Counted from the first letter of the stretch, positions 1 to 8,183 are shown. The stretch: DNA of 11,565 nucleotides from Thermoplasmata archaeon (GCA_023129265.1 JAGMCJ010000120.1:1-11565), one strand, 5' to 3'. Numbers and translations are program-made. Notes: generated by a model not told the origin, from the sequence alone.

Positions 1-1
1 C

Positions 2-1150
2 TGGGCAACGTACACAACGTCCCTCGACACTCGCCAGGCGGGATTCTACAGGATGGATTTGTCAGTCTACGACCCGGGCTTGGATGAGACCGAAACGGTA
101 GAGTATGGCTATGCCGTGAACCCGAGCAATATCGCGCCGTTCGAGCTCATGATGAGCGAGGGGGGTCTGTTCACATCTCGTAACATATTCGCGGAAACGA
201 TCGGCGAGCTGACCATTGCCGTCAAGGTCGATGCAGACGGTAAGCTGAGGCCAGTAGCCGATTCTGGCCTGGTCGTATACGTCACGTCACCGACCGGAGA
301 AGTCTCCATACTCAAGCCTCCAGACCACATGATTCATCCGACGATAGTCGTCCCACTGCCCGTCTGGGAGCAGTTCTGGCAATACTTCACGGATATGATG
401 ACGGGCGACTTCGGCATCTCCTTCTTCTCTAAGAGGCCTGTGTGGGTTGAGATTGCGCAGAGAGCACCCGCCACGATTCTCCTGTTCGGCACAGCGCTCG
501 CCCTCTCGGCGTTGCTGGGCATCGGCATAGGAGCCATCCTGGCATGGCGGAGAGGATCCTCACTAGAGATGTCCGCCATTGTTGTCAGCCTCTTCTTCTA
601 TTCCATGCCTCTGTTCTGGTTCGGTCTCATACTCCTGTGGGCATTCGGCTTCAAGCTTCAGTGGTTCCCGCTGGGGGGGATAGGAGGCATAGACGCTACT
701 GGAAAACCTTTGGGCGGGCTTGCGTACATTGCAGACATCCTTTGGCACATGACGCTTCCTCTGATCACGCTGATGATGGTCAGTCTGGCGGGATACGTGC
801 TTCTGATGAGGAACTCCATGCTCGAGGTCCTCGGGGAGGATTACATCATGACCGCCAAGGCCAAGGGCCTTAGCGAGAGAGCCGTGATGTATAAGCACGC
901 CGCAAGGAACGCGCTCCTGCCCGTCGCCACGGTCATCGCCCTGGGCGTTGGCGGCGTCATAAGCGGAGGCGTTCTCACTGAAACGATTTTCTCGTGGCCG
1001 GGAATGGGGTACTTCCTTGTGACATCCACCATACAACAGGATTATCCGGCCGTGCAAGGGACCTTCTTCCTTCTAGCCATCATGACGGTCATAGCGAACG
1101 TGGCGGCCGATGTGCTTTACGCATATCTTGATCCCAGAGTGAGGTTGTAA
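2..1150 (+). CDS. Dipeptide/oligopeptide-type ABC transporter permease 1 (DppB-like), 5' partial
   Basis: Membrane permease of a peptide-type ABC importer; its partner is the permease that follows. The reading frame is open from base 2, so the ATG at 53 is probably internal and the true start, with TM1, lies outside the window. From about base 360 the sequence is classic DppB: an amphipathic stretch with GDFGISFF, then membrane segments beginning around bases 470, 560, 750, 900 and 1060, the cytoplasmic coupling (EAA) loop around bases 830-915 (EDYIMTAKAKGLSE), and the family ending YLDPRVRL. Before that, at least 120 residues are soluble and beta-rich (VVYVTSPTGEVSIL), which is more than I expect for the usual TM1-TM2 loop, so the extracytoplasmic loop seems enlarged. 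The next gene starts two bases after the stop. Family assignment is secure from the motifs; the substrate (peptide or other) is not determinable. Confidence 0.9.
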   Translation, partial: WATYTTSLDTRQAGFYRMDLSVYDPGLDETETVEYGYAVNPSNIAPFELMMSEGGLFTSRNIFAETIGELTIAVKVDADGKLRPVADSGLVVYVTSPTGEVSILKPPDHMIHPTIVVPLPVWEQFWQYFTDMMTGDFGISFFSKRPVWVEIAQRAPATILLFGTALALSALLGIGIGAILAWRRGSSLEMSAIVVSLFFYSMPLFWFGLILLWAFGFKLQWFPLGGIGGIDATGKPLGGLAYIADILWHMTLPLITLMMVSLAGYVLLMRNSMLEVLGEDYIMTAKAKGLSERAVMYKHAARNALLPVATVIALGVGGVISGGVLTETIFSWPGMGYFLVTSTIQQDYPAVQGTFFLLAIMTVIANVAADVLYAYLDPRVRL

Positions 1151-1151
1151 C

Positions 1152-4100
1152 ATGGTTTCGAGAAAGAGATTGCATGAGCAGTTCAAGGGATACTACAAGG
1201 CGTTCAAGACGAACTGGGATCTGTTCAAGGCGAGCAGGATAGGGCTCGTTGGGCTCGGCATTCTGGTATTCTTCATTGTAGTCGCTTTGATTACTCCCGC
1301 ACTGGGTCTGCGCGACCCTATCAACTGGAGGGCCCCCGAGGAGGACTTGATCGAGGTTGCCCGGTACTGGTATGTGAACACGTCAACGGTTCTGTTCGAT
1401 GCCGGGGACCCCATCAACCAGTCTGTTGCGTTCAGACTGGAACCCGCGTCCCTTGAGCCGCTTACCGACAGGGTCTATTTCGCCTCAGGCGAGAAGGTCA
1501 TAGCCTTGCGTCCTTCTACTGGTCGGATGGCGTGGTATGTGGGGAACACCAACAACAAGGTGTGCTGTGTCGAGGCGGACTCCGTTGTGACTGCAGGTCC
1601 AGTGATCAGCAATTACGGTGCTGTCGACCAGCCGACTACCGCTCACTGGATTCTCTACTTTGGAACCGAAAGCGGGGAGTTCTACCAGTTGAGGGAGCCG
1701 GGGTGGACCGAACTGGACCCCGTCGACAGGTCATCCCAGATCCCCATTGGAAAGGATAGATCACAGACCACCCTTGACAGCAAGATAACGTCGATAGCTG
1801 TCTACGCAGATGGCAACGGAGGCGTGAGTGCCAACGAGAGGGTTTTCGTTGGAACGGAGGGTGGCAGTCTCTACGCATTCTCGGCCATCTGGAAGGACGA
1901 TGAGACCTGGTTCTACAACGCCAGCTCAAACGAGTGGGCGCGAGCATTCCCAAAGACGAGGCCCTTGCCGCAGGATAGGCACATCATGGCCCACAGTCCC
2001 GTGTCAGGCAAGGTGTTGCTCGTCAGCGGCGATAACGGGATAGGAACAGGTCCCGTTCAAACCTGGCTTTACGATCTTGCCGGAGAGAACTGGACGAAGC
2101 TCGACGGCCTCACAGAGGCGCCAGTGCGCAGAAGGGAGAGCGCCATGGTCTACGTTCCAAGCTCGGATTCTGCGATTCTATACGGAGGAAGGAGTGGGAA
2201 CGAAGATCTTGACGATTTGTGGGCGTTCAACTTCTCGTCCGAGAATTGGACTCAGCTTGATGTGACCGGGCCTGGCCCCGGTCTGAGAAGCGGCCACTCG
2301 ATGGCCTACGGCGCCAACGAGCACGCCATTTATCTCTTCGGCGGGAGGCAGAATACTGGCCTTAACAAGACTATGAGGCTGGATATCGGCAATAACTGGT
2401 CGGTTGTCGCAACCGACGAGAGCGTCCTCACCAAGGGAACCTCCATGATATACGACGCTCTCGGGAACAGACTGGTCGTGTTTGGGGGCGAAGAGTATCG
2501 CGGTCCGGGAGACAACAACCAGACCAAGGTCCTGAACATCACGTTCGGTGAATGGTCATGGATAGACACTCCGGTGAATCTGACAGCAAGAGCATGGCAG
2601 TCCATTGCGTACGACAATGCCACCAACAGTGCCATCCTGATCGGCGGGATGGACAATCAGGGAGAACGCTTCGGAGATGTCTGGAAGCTGGATTTCGCTG
2701 ATAACGACAGTTGGACACAACTGGACTCCACGGGTTCGCCCTCAAGCCGGTTCGGCTCTTCCATGGTCTTCTTGGAGGATTCCGAAGCCTTCCTTTTCGG
2801 GGGCGACGACTACCAGCCGAGCGAGTTGTGGAAGATCTCAGACCCCAAATTCAGACCGGTGCTCATGGCGGGTCTTCCCCTGCAGATGAAGCACTCGCCC
2901 AGGGCATCGCCTGCCATCTATTTGGGGGAGGGAAGCTCTGACGGGGCATATCTGGTCTTCAATGGCGGAGGATATCTCGCCCATGTATACACGGAGAACG
3001 GAACCTCTGTGTGGCGTGACAGCAATCTGAGTTACATCAGCGGGGCCGACGGGACGATCGGTGTAGGGAGTGAATGGTCGACAGCCCCGATTTTCTCTCA
3101 ACTCGAGGGAACGATTCCTCCCATGATCTATTTCTCGACAAGCAATGGCTTCTTGCACGCATTGCACACGGGAGATGGCAGGGCCTACGATTCTTGGGCA
3201 ATTGCTGCGTCCGGGGAGGAGTTCCCGGACGGACAGGAGAATCCCGACAATGGGATATATGGCATCCCGATGCGCAAGACGCTCGCAGAGCTCGATCAAG
3301 GTGTTCTCACGAGGCCCGAGCTCCACGGCTCGTCCATTTACGTGGGTTCGAACTCTGGCACTTTCTACTCCATACGAAGGGACAGAACCGGAGAACTTCG
3401 TGCAGGCACAGTCCTAGGCAAGTACGTGGCTCCTGTGGCACCGGGGGAAAGATTCATATTCAACACACCAGCGAACTATCTCCTGGGGTCCCAAGTCATT
3501 CTGATATCCGGGTACAACGACGGCGGCACTCCGGACGATTGGACCGATGACGTGAGCACGATATTCTCCCTGAATACTGACGGCACTGTCTCGTGGATGC
3601 AGACGCTCGACGCGAGGGTGAACGGCCCCCTCACGATCTGGAAGGACGAGCAGGGCTCCGGACACCTGCACAGGAGCGTCTTCGCTGGGCTGACCGATGG
3701 AACGATCCAAGTCCATTCCTCAAATGGGAGATACCTGGCCCCGCTAGCCCCGACGTGGATGGAGCCGGTCCCAAGCGGGAACACCTACTGGCTGGGAACG
3801 GATAACCAGGGAAGGGACCTCTACAGTCAGTGGATGTGGGGCACCAGGGTGGCTCTGACCGTTGGTCTGCTGGCCGCGTTCTTCTCCATATCAATCGGTG
3901 TGATAATCGGTCTCGTCTCTGGCTACAGCGGCGGCAAGACCGACTCGGTGCTGATGAGGTTCACGGACGTCATTCTCGTTCTGCCGGGACTCCCGCTCGT
4001 CATCATCCTTGCGGCTGTTCTTGGCGCTGGAATATGGAACATAATCCTCGTGATATCTATCGTGGGCTGGCCGGGGACCGCCAGGGTCATCAGATCGGAG

Positions 4101-4457
4101 GTCCTATCGCTCAAAGAGAGGCCGTTCATAGACTCCGCAAGGGTCACGGGTGCAAGCAACATCAGGATAATGTTCAAGCACATCGCCCCGAACGTCCTTC
4201 CGCTTGCCTTCCTCTACATGACCTTCGCGGTCAGCGGGGCAATCCTCACAGAGGCGGCGCTGAGCTTCATCGGCCTCGGAGACGTCAACACGGCGAGCTG
4301 GGGGCAGATGCTCCAGCTCATCCAACAGTCCAATGTTCTCGGGTCTTGGTGGTGGTTGATGCCGCCAGGTTTGGGTATCACCTTCCTTTCGCTTGCGTTC
4401 TATCTCATTGGCAGAGGGTACGAGCAAATCGTCAACCCACGTCTGAGGGTGAGGTGA
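1152..4457 (+). CDS. DppC-like ABC permease with giant extracellular PQQ/kelch beta-propeller insertion
   Basis: Second permease of the importer, 1101 residues; DppC proteins are normally about 300. Residues 31-53 form TM1. The permease core resumes at about 875 with the family hallmark GTDNQGRD (about 881), then several membrane segments, the EAA coupling loop near 990-1015 (IDSARVTGASNIRIMFKHIAPN) and the DppC-like motif LSFIGLG. Between them, about residues 60-875 are soluble and, by topology, extracellular. PQQ-like blades appear near 106-130, 162-180 and 227-243; kelch-type repeats (W-D/N-L then LFGG) fill about 252-570; PQQ-like blades return near 599, 658, 728, 780 and 843. At least 15 N-X-S/T sequons lie in residues 60-620, fitting a glycosylated surface domain. 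Start ATG has GAGGT six bases upstream. The insertion sits exactly where the permease loop belongs, with no frame break, so it is a genuine fusion and not an assembly join, as far as the sequence shows. A receptor or scaffold role is inference. Confidence 0.92.
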   Translation: MVSRKRLHEQFKGYYKAFKTNWDLFKASRIGLVGLGILVFFIVVALITPALGLRDPINWRAPEEDLIEVARYWYVNTSTVLFDAGDPINQSVAFRLEPASLEPLTDRVYFASGEKVIALRPSTGRMAWYVGNTNNKVCCVEADSVVTAGPVISNYGAVDQPTTAHWILYFGTESGEFYQLREPGWTELDPVDRSSQIPIGKDRSQTTLDSKITSIAVYADGNGGVSANERVFVGTEGGSLYAFSAIWKDDETWFYNASSNEWARAFPKTRPLPQDRHIMAHSPVSGKVLLVSGDNGIGTGPVQTWLYDLAGENWTKLDGLTEAPVRRRESAMVYVPSSDSAILYGGRSGNEDLDDLWAFNFSSENWTQLDVTGPGPGLRSGHSMAYGANEHAIYLFGGRQNTGLNKTMRLDIGNNWSVVATDESVLTKGTSMIYDALGNRLVVFGGEEYRGPGDNNQTKVLNITFGEWSWIDTPVNLTARAWQSIAYDNATNSAILIGGMDNQGERFGDVWKLDFADNDSWTQLDSTGSPSSRFGSSMVFLEDSEAFLFGGDDYQPSELWKISDPKFRPVLMAGLPLQMKHSPRASPAIYLGEGSSDGAYLVFNGGGYLAHVYTENGTSVWRDSNLSYISGADGTIGVGSEWSTAPIFSQLEGTIPPMIYFSTSNGFLHALHTGDGRAYDSWAIAASGEEFPDGQENPDNGIYGIPMRKTLAELDQGVLTRPELHGSSIYVGSNSGTFYSIRRDRTGELRAGTVLGKYVAPVAPGERFIFNTPANYLLGSQVILISGYNDGGTPDDWTDDVSTIFSLNTDGTVSWMQTLDARVNGPLTIWKDEQGSGHLHRSVFAGLTDGTIQVHSSNGRYLAPLAPTWMEPVPSGNTYWLGTDNQGRDLYSQWMWGTRVALTVGLLAAFFSISIGVIIGLVSGYSGGKTDSVLMRFTDVILVLPGLPLVIILAAVLGAGIWNIILVISIVGWPGTARVIRSEVLSLKERPFIDSARVTGASNIRIMFKHIAPNVLPLAFLYMTFAVSGAILTEAALSFIGLGDVNTASWGQMLQLIQQSNVLGSWWWLMPPGLGITFLSLAFYLIGRGYEQIVNPRLRVR

Positions 4458-4461
4458 TTCA

Positions 4462-5730
4462 ATGGCCATGTTGGAAGTTAACAATCTCAAAACGTACTTC
4501 AGAATTCTCAAGGGGACCGTGTATGCTGTCGACGGCGTCACTTTCCATCTCGACCGTGGAGAGACCATGGGCATGGTGGGGGAGTCCGGTTGCGGGAAGA
4601 CCACTACCGCATTCGCCATCACCAGGCTTCTCCCTTTCAACGGGGAGATTGTGGGTGGCGAGATAGTGTTCGATGGCACGCTCATAGGCCGGGCAGATTT
4701 CCCCACCGAGCTCGCCGAGATCCTGAAGGAGCCTCTCTGGCTTCCGGAGACGAGGGCTCTCGTCGAGAGGAAGCTGAGGAAGCTCTCGGGCCCCGAAGAG
4801 GAATCTTCCACGTTAGAGTCGATGAGGCACCTCGAACAGGAGAGTGCCTGCGTGGAAGATGTCAACGTCACTCTGAATGACGCGAGCCTTTCCGAGGAAG
4901 AGATCAAGGGGGAGCTCGAGGCAATCGTGGACGATGAGCTGAACAGCTTCTTTGCCAAGAGGAGGCGGAGACGGTTTGATCGGGAGATCGAGGAGAAGAT
5001 GGCGGACATCAGGTGGAGCAAGATATCGATGATCTTCCAGGGTGCCATGAACGCCTTCAACCCCGTCTACAAGGTCGGAGACCAGATCGTGGAGGCTCTT
5101 CTGGAACACGAAGACATGACAAAGGACGAGGCGAAGGAAAGGGTCCTGGAGCTCTTCGATATGGTCGGCCTCGAGAGGTCGCGAGTCACCGGCTATCCTC
5201 ACGAGTTCAGCGGCGGCATGAGACAGAGAGCGATTATAGCCATGTCACTGGCGTGCAATCCCCAGCTGATAATCGCCGACGAGCCGACGACAGCACTGGA
5301 CGTGATAATGCAGGACAGGATTCTCGGGGAAATCAGGGAGCTGCAGAGGGAGCTCCACATCGCGATGATGATCATCACTCACGACATATCCGTCGTTGCC
5401 GAGGTCGCAGAGACCATAGGCATCATGTACGCGGGTAAGCTGTTCGAGTTTGGGGACATCGTCTCGATATTCGAGCAATCTGCGAATCCCTACACGATAG
5501 GTCTCACGGGCGCGTACCCAAGCATCAAGGGCGAGAGGAAGAAGCTGATAGCCATCCCTGGTTCTCCGCCTGACCTGTCGGAGCCGCCTCACGGGTGCAG
5601 ATTCCACCCGAGGTGCAAGTTCGCTCAGGAGATATGTCGCAGGGAGGAGCCCGCGAGCGTCGAGGTCGCAAAGAACCACTGGTCTCTCTGCCACTTCGCC
5701 AAGGAGATTTATTCGGGTCAGCTGACATGA
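4462..5730 (+). CDS. ABC transporter ATPase 1 (DppD-like) with helical insertion
   Basis: Cytoplasmic ATPase powering the two permeases; 422 residues. Visible motifs: Walker A GESGCGKT (40-47), Q-loop IFQGAMNAFNP (Q193), signature SGGMRQ (250-255), Walker B LIIADE (269-274), switch histidine in ITHD (H307). The C-terminal extension typical of the oligopeptide ATPases is present, with cysteines C379, C385, C392 and C410; related transporters hold a 4Fe-4S cluster at such cysteines. Unusually, about residues 74-184, between Walker A and the Q-loop, are expanded by roughly 85-90 residues of charged, probably helical sequence (including RRRRR at about 167-171), whereas DppD usually has a short linker there. 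The start ATG follows GAGGTGAT at 4451-4458, which overlaps the stop of the permease gene. A second in-frame ATG six bases downstream is possible. Confidence 0.93.
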   Translation: MAMLEVNNLKTYFRILKGTVYAVDGVTFHLDRGETMGMVGESGCGKTTTAFAITRLLPFNGEIVGGEIVFDGTLIGRADFPTELAEILKEPLWLPETRALVERKLRKLSGPEEESSTLESMRHLEQESACVEDVNVTLNDASLSEEEIKGELEAIVDDELNSFFAKRRRRRFDREIEEKMADIRWSKISMIFQGAMNAFNPVYKVGDQIVEALLEHEDMTKDEAKERVLELFDMVGLERSRVTGYPHEFSGGMRQRAIIAMSLACNPQLIIADEPTTALDVIMQDRILGEIRELQRELHIAMMIITHDISVVAEVAETIGIMYAGKLFEFGDIVSIFEQSANPYTIGLTGAYPSIKGERKKLIAIPGSPPDLSEPPHGCRFHPRCKFAQEICRREEPASVEVAKNHWSLCHFAKEIYSGQLT

Positions 5731-5736
5731 GGTGAT
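5729..5736 (+). promoter_or_regulatory. Ribosome binding site deciding the start of ATPase 2
   Basis: GAGGTGAT overlaps the TGA stop of ATPase 1 and lies four bases before GTG 5741. The same octamer lies three bases before the ATG of ATPase 1. An earlier in-frame GTG at 5732 lies inside this site and so is unlikely to be the start. Confidence 0.7.
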
Positions 5737-5740
5737 TTGT

Positions 5741-6952
5741 GTGGAAGCAGTTGAGGAAGAAAGAGAAGATGTGGAATCGGAGGAGGGCGTCGTTTACAAG
5801 GTCGTCAATCTCACGAAGCTGTTCCCGATTAAGTCGGGCTTCTTCGCGTCACTGTTCGGCAAGGAGAAGAACGTTCACGCTGTGAACGATGTGAACTTCA
5901 CGATAGGTGAGGGAGAGATCCTCGGTATGGTTGGCGAGTCGGGCTGCGGCAAGACGACGTGCGGGCGCTGCCTCGTCAGGCTGGAAACCCCCACGGAGGG
6001 ACACATGTACTTCGGGGGCAAGGACATAACCGGGCTCAAGGGAAGAGAGCTGAAGTCGTTCCGCCGGGACGTGCAGATGGTGTTCCAGGATCCCTACGAG
6101 TCGCTCAATCCCAGACTCAATGTCTATACCACCGTTTCCGAGCCTCTCGTTGTTCACGGTGTGGGAGAGTCCGCGGACGAGCGAGATGATATGGTGGCAA
6201 AGGCTCTGCAGTATGCGGAGCTCAAGCCCCCGGAGGAGTTCATGTACAGGTACCCCCACGAGCTGAGCGGGGGACAGAGGCAGAGGGTGGCGATCGCCAG
6301 AACGCTCGTTCTGAGACCTCGGTTCATCGTTGCAGACGAGCCCGTGAGTATGCTCGACGTCTCGATAAGGGCCGGCATCATGAACCTCATGCTCAGCCTG
6401 AGGGAGCGGTACAAGATCCCCTTCCTCTTCATATCGCACGATGTGTCGGTGACGAGATACATGAGCCACAGTATCGCTGTCATGTACCTCGGATACATCG
6501 TCGAGCTCGGTGCTTCGGAGGCCGTAATCAAGGACCCATTGCACCCGTATACCGAGGCGCTGCTCTCGGCGGTTCCCGTTCCAGACCCGACCATGAAGCA
6601 CGGGAGGGTCAAGATAAAGGGAGATCTTCCCAGCCCTATCGACATGCCGCCAGGATGCGTCTTCCATCCGAGGTGTCTGTACCGAAAGGACATATGCGAC
6701 AAGGAAATGCCACAGTTCAAGGAAGCAAGACCTGGCCACTACGCCCTCTGCCACTTCGCCGGAGAGCTGCCGATCCAGCGCCCGGATGACGAGGAGATAT
6801 TCGAGGTCGGCGTGTGCGAGTACTGCAAGGCCACGATAAAGAAGGGTATGTCCTACGCGAAGTGCGACTGCAACAAGCTGTATCACGAGTCGTGCGCGAG
6901 CCAGCTCGACGAGTGCCCGATATGCAAGAAGAAACTCCAGGTGGAGGAATGA
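5741..6952 (+). CDS. ABC transporter ATPase 2 (DppF-like) with C-terminal RING-like zinc finger
   Basis: Second ATPase of the importer, 403 residues from GTG 5741. Motifs: Walker A GESGCGKT (65-72), Q-loop VFQDPYESLNP (Q116), signature LSGGQ (175-179), Walker B FIVADE (195-200), switch histidine in ISHD (H233). The oligopeptide-ATPase C-terminal region is present, with C306, C312, C319 and C337, the same spacing class as in ATPase 1. After this, where DppF proteins usually end, there is an extra module of about 50 residues: C359-x2-C362, C375-x-C377, H382, C385, C392-x2-C395. These eight potential ligands would suit two zinc ions in a RING/treble-clef fold. Its role is unknown; protein-protein contact is plausible. 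The stop overlaps the next start as ATGA, indicating translational coupling. The ATPase assignment is firm; the finger assignment rests on ligand spacing only. Confidence 0.92.
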   Translation: MEAVEEEREDVESEEGVVYKVVNLTKLFPIKSGFFASLFGKEKNVHAVNDVNFTIGEGEILGMVGESGCGKTTCGRCLVRLETPTEGHMYFGGKDITGLKGRELKSFRRDVQMVFQDPYESLNPRLNVYTTVSEPLVVHGVGESADERDDMVAKALQYAELKPPEEFMYRYPHELSGGQRQRVAIARTLVLRPRFIVADEPVSMLDVSIRAGIMNLMLSLRERYKIPFLFISHDVSVTRYMSHSIAVMYLGYIVELGASEAVIKDPLHPYTEALLSAVPVPDPTMKHGRVKIKGDLPSPIDMPPGCVFHPRCLYRKDICDKEMPQFKEARPGHYALCHFAGELPIQRPDDEEIFEVGVCEYCKATIKKGMSYAKCDCNKLYHESCASQLDECPICKKKLQVEE

Positions 6953-7533
6953 ATAAGTATGCAGCAGTGATCGGGATCGCGTTCATTCTGGTGACGGTTT
7001 TCTCTGCAGCCACTCTCGCTCTGACAGTCGATATGTACGGGGCCTTTGCCGAGACGAAGAACAAGATCACTCCGTGGGAAGGCAACGTCAGGATCGAAGA
7101 GGTCCGAATCCCGCCGATATCCGGCACGGACGAGGAGGTCCGTGTCACGATCATTCTTAATGTCAGTAACCCAACAAGACTGGACATCTGGGTGTACAAC
7201 ATCGAATTCTCGATCCACATGTTCAACAAGAGCACGATGATCGACGTAGGCAATTCCCAGGCCCAGGATCAGTTCTATGTGTTGTCGGGCGGATTCTTCA
7301 CCTACGATAACCCTGACTACCTCGTTCCATCTGGAGGCAATGCATTGCTCGAGTCGTCATTGACAGTGACTAGTTCTCTCAAGATTGCGATTCTGAACAA
7401 TACCGACGGGGGGAAGTATCGCCCTCTTGTGCTCGCAGACATGAGATACGAGGTTGTCGACGTCGACAAACGCGTCGTATTGCGCGGAATCTCGTACTTC
7501 GACCCGTCGGGGGTGGATCCCTATGTCGGTTGA
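6949..7533 (+). CDS. Membrane-anchored extracytoplasmic beta-rich protein, possibly LEA14/WHy-like
   Basis: Unrecognised protein of 194 residues. Residues 5-27 form one hydrophobic signal or anchor segment after MNKY, followed by a soluble domain rich in alternating beta-strand patterns. The stretch around residues 60-88 (VRVTIILNVSNPTRLDIWVYNIEFSI, in pieces) resembles the N-P-[ST]-x-L-D-[IV] strand signature of LEA14/WHy domains, but this is a by-eye likeness. Sequons (NVS, NKS, NNT) suggest an outside location. The start ATG overlaps the ATPase 2 stop as ATGA and is preceded by GGAGGA at 6943-6948, so it is co-translated with the transporter. It could be an accessory subunit of the importer; this is inference from position. 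Confidence 0.75.
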   Translation: MNKYAAVIGIAFILVTVFSAATLALTVDMYGAFAETKNKITPWEGNVRIEEVRIPPISGTDEEVRVTIILNVSNPTRLDIWVYNIEFSIHMFNKSTMIDVGNSQAQDQFYVLSGGFFTYDNPDYLVPSGGNALLESSLTVTSSLKIAILNNTDGGKYRPLVLADMRYEVVDVDKRVVLRGISYFDPSGVDPYVG

Positions 7534-8068
7534 CCGGCAGTCCGTCTACAGGGCCTCGCTCGCCCTTCTCTGGACCTTCTGCGGGGCAACAACCATGGCG
7601 AGCTTCTTCTTCATCTCGTTCTTCCCCGAGTACTCTCCCTTTGGCGTGGGTGAAATCGGGTTCAGCATCATGTTCCTGCCCATCACGGTGAGCTTCGTCG
7701 TGGGTCTTCTTGTCAACGAGTTCGATGTGCCGGCCGTAGTACTCATTTCGATTCTCCTCGTCGTCATCTCCGTCGTCATCGCATTCCTGGCGGTCTACTC
7801 CCCTCAGGTCTCCGGGATCGTGGTCGACGCGGGGGATCTTCCATCCTCGGATGAGCAGAGGATGAGCATGGTCTTCTCCGCGCTCTTCATCTTGCCTCTC
7901 ACCCTGATCGGTACCGTTCTCGGAAAGGCCGTCGGTGCAGTAGTACTTCCCTCAGAGGAGGAGCTCATAGAAAGAAGGTGGCTGATCGAGCGGACTAGGA
8001 AGTGGCATGAGGCGCTCGCTGCGAGGGACGAGGAACCTGAGGAATCAGAATCCCGACCCGAAGGGTGA
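7523..8068 (+). CDS. Small polytopic membrane protein, unknown function
   Basis: Unrecognised protein of 181 residues with about four membrane segments: roughly 11-33, 42-63, 70-92 and 113-140. They are followed by a charged cytoplasmic-type tail (E-E-L-I-E-R-R then an acidic end EEPEESESRPEG). The start ATG 7523 overlaps the end of the preceding gene by 11 bases and is preceded by GGTGGATC (7512-7519), a fair ribosome binding site; longer versions in the same frame would begin inside the preceding gene without such a site. It is the last gene of the transporter operon and may act with the anchored protein before it. No cysteine pairs, catalytic motif or known domain is evident. Confidence 0.75.
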   Translation: MSVDRQSVYRASLALLWTFCGATTMASFFFISFFPEYSPFGVGEIGFSIMFLPITVSFVVGLLVNEFDVPAVVLISILLVVISVVIAFLAVYSPQVSGIVVDAGDLPSSDEQRMSMVFSALFILPLTLIGTVLGKAVGAVVLPSEEELIERRWLIERTRKWHEALAARDEEPEESESRPEG

Positions 8069-8074
8069 CTGAGG

Positions 8075-8086
8075 AAAGCTTATCTA
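8075..8086 (+). promoter_or_regulatory. tRNA-Val promoter (BRE plus TATA box)
   Basis: GAAAG followed by CTTATCTA (8079-8086) resembles an archaeal BRE/TATA pair. The box is centred about 28 bases upstream of the first base of the mature tRNA, the expected distance. It lies just after the stop of the transporter operon. Confidence 0.55.
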
Positions 8087-8110
8087 CTCTCGGAATATCC
8101 AATGCTCCAA

Positions 8111-8183
8111 GGGCCTGTGGTCTAGTGGTTATGACGTCACCCTTACGAGGTGAATATCGGCGGTTCGAATCCGCCCGGGCCCA
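8111..8183 (+). tRNA. tRNA-Val (anticodon UAC)
   Basis: A complete 73-base cloverleaf folds by eye. Acceptor stem 8111-8117 pairs with 8176-8182 (one G-U), discriminator A at 8183. The D-arm lies at about 8120-8135. Anticodon stem TCACC/GGTGA (8137-8141 with 8149-8153) has loop CTTACGA, giving anticodon TAC at 8144-8146, which reads the valine codon GUA and probably other GUN codons. A five-base variable loop follows, then T-stem GGCGG/CCGCC around TTCGAAT. No intron is present and CCA is not encoded (the next bases are TGG), as is common in archaea. Its 3' end is repeated at 9616-9636, so the gene appears to be an integration target that was kept intact. Confidence 0.95.

Noticed and set aside
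4104..5060. Long antisense open frames under the ATPases (also 5849-6886)
   Set aside because: They are mirror frames of GC-rich coding DNA; the sense strand encodes complete ABC motifs.
8070..8078. GAGGAAAGC resembling the RNase P RNA core motif
   Set aside because: The rest of the RNase P core is absent, and the bases are better explained as the BRE of the tRNA promoter.
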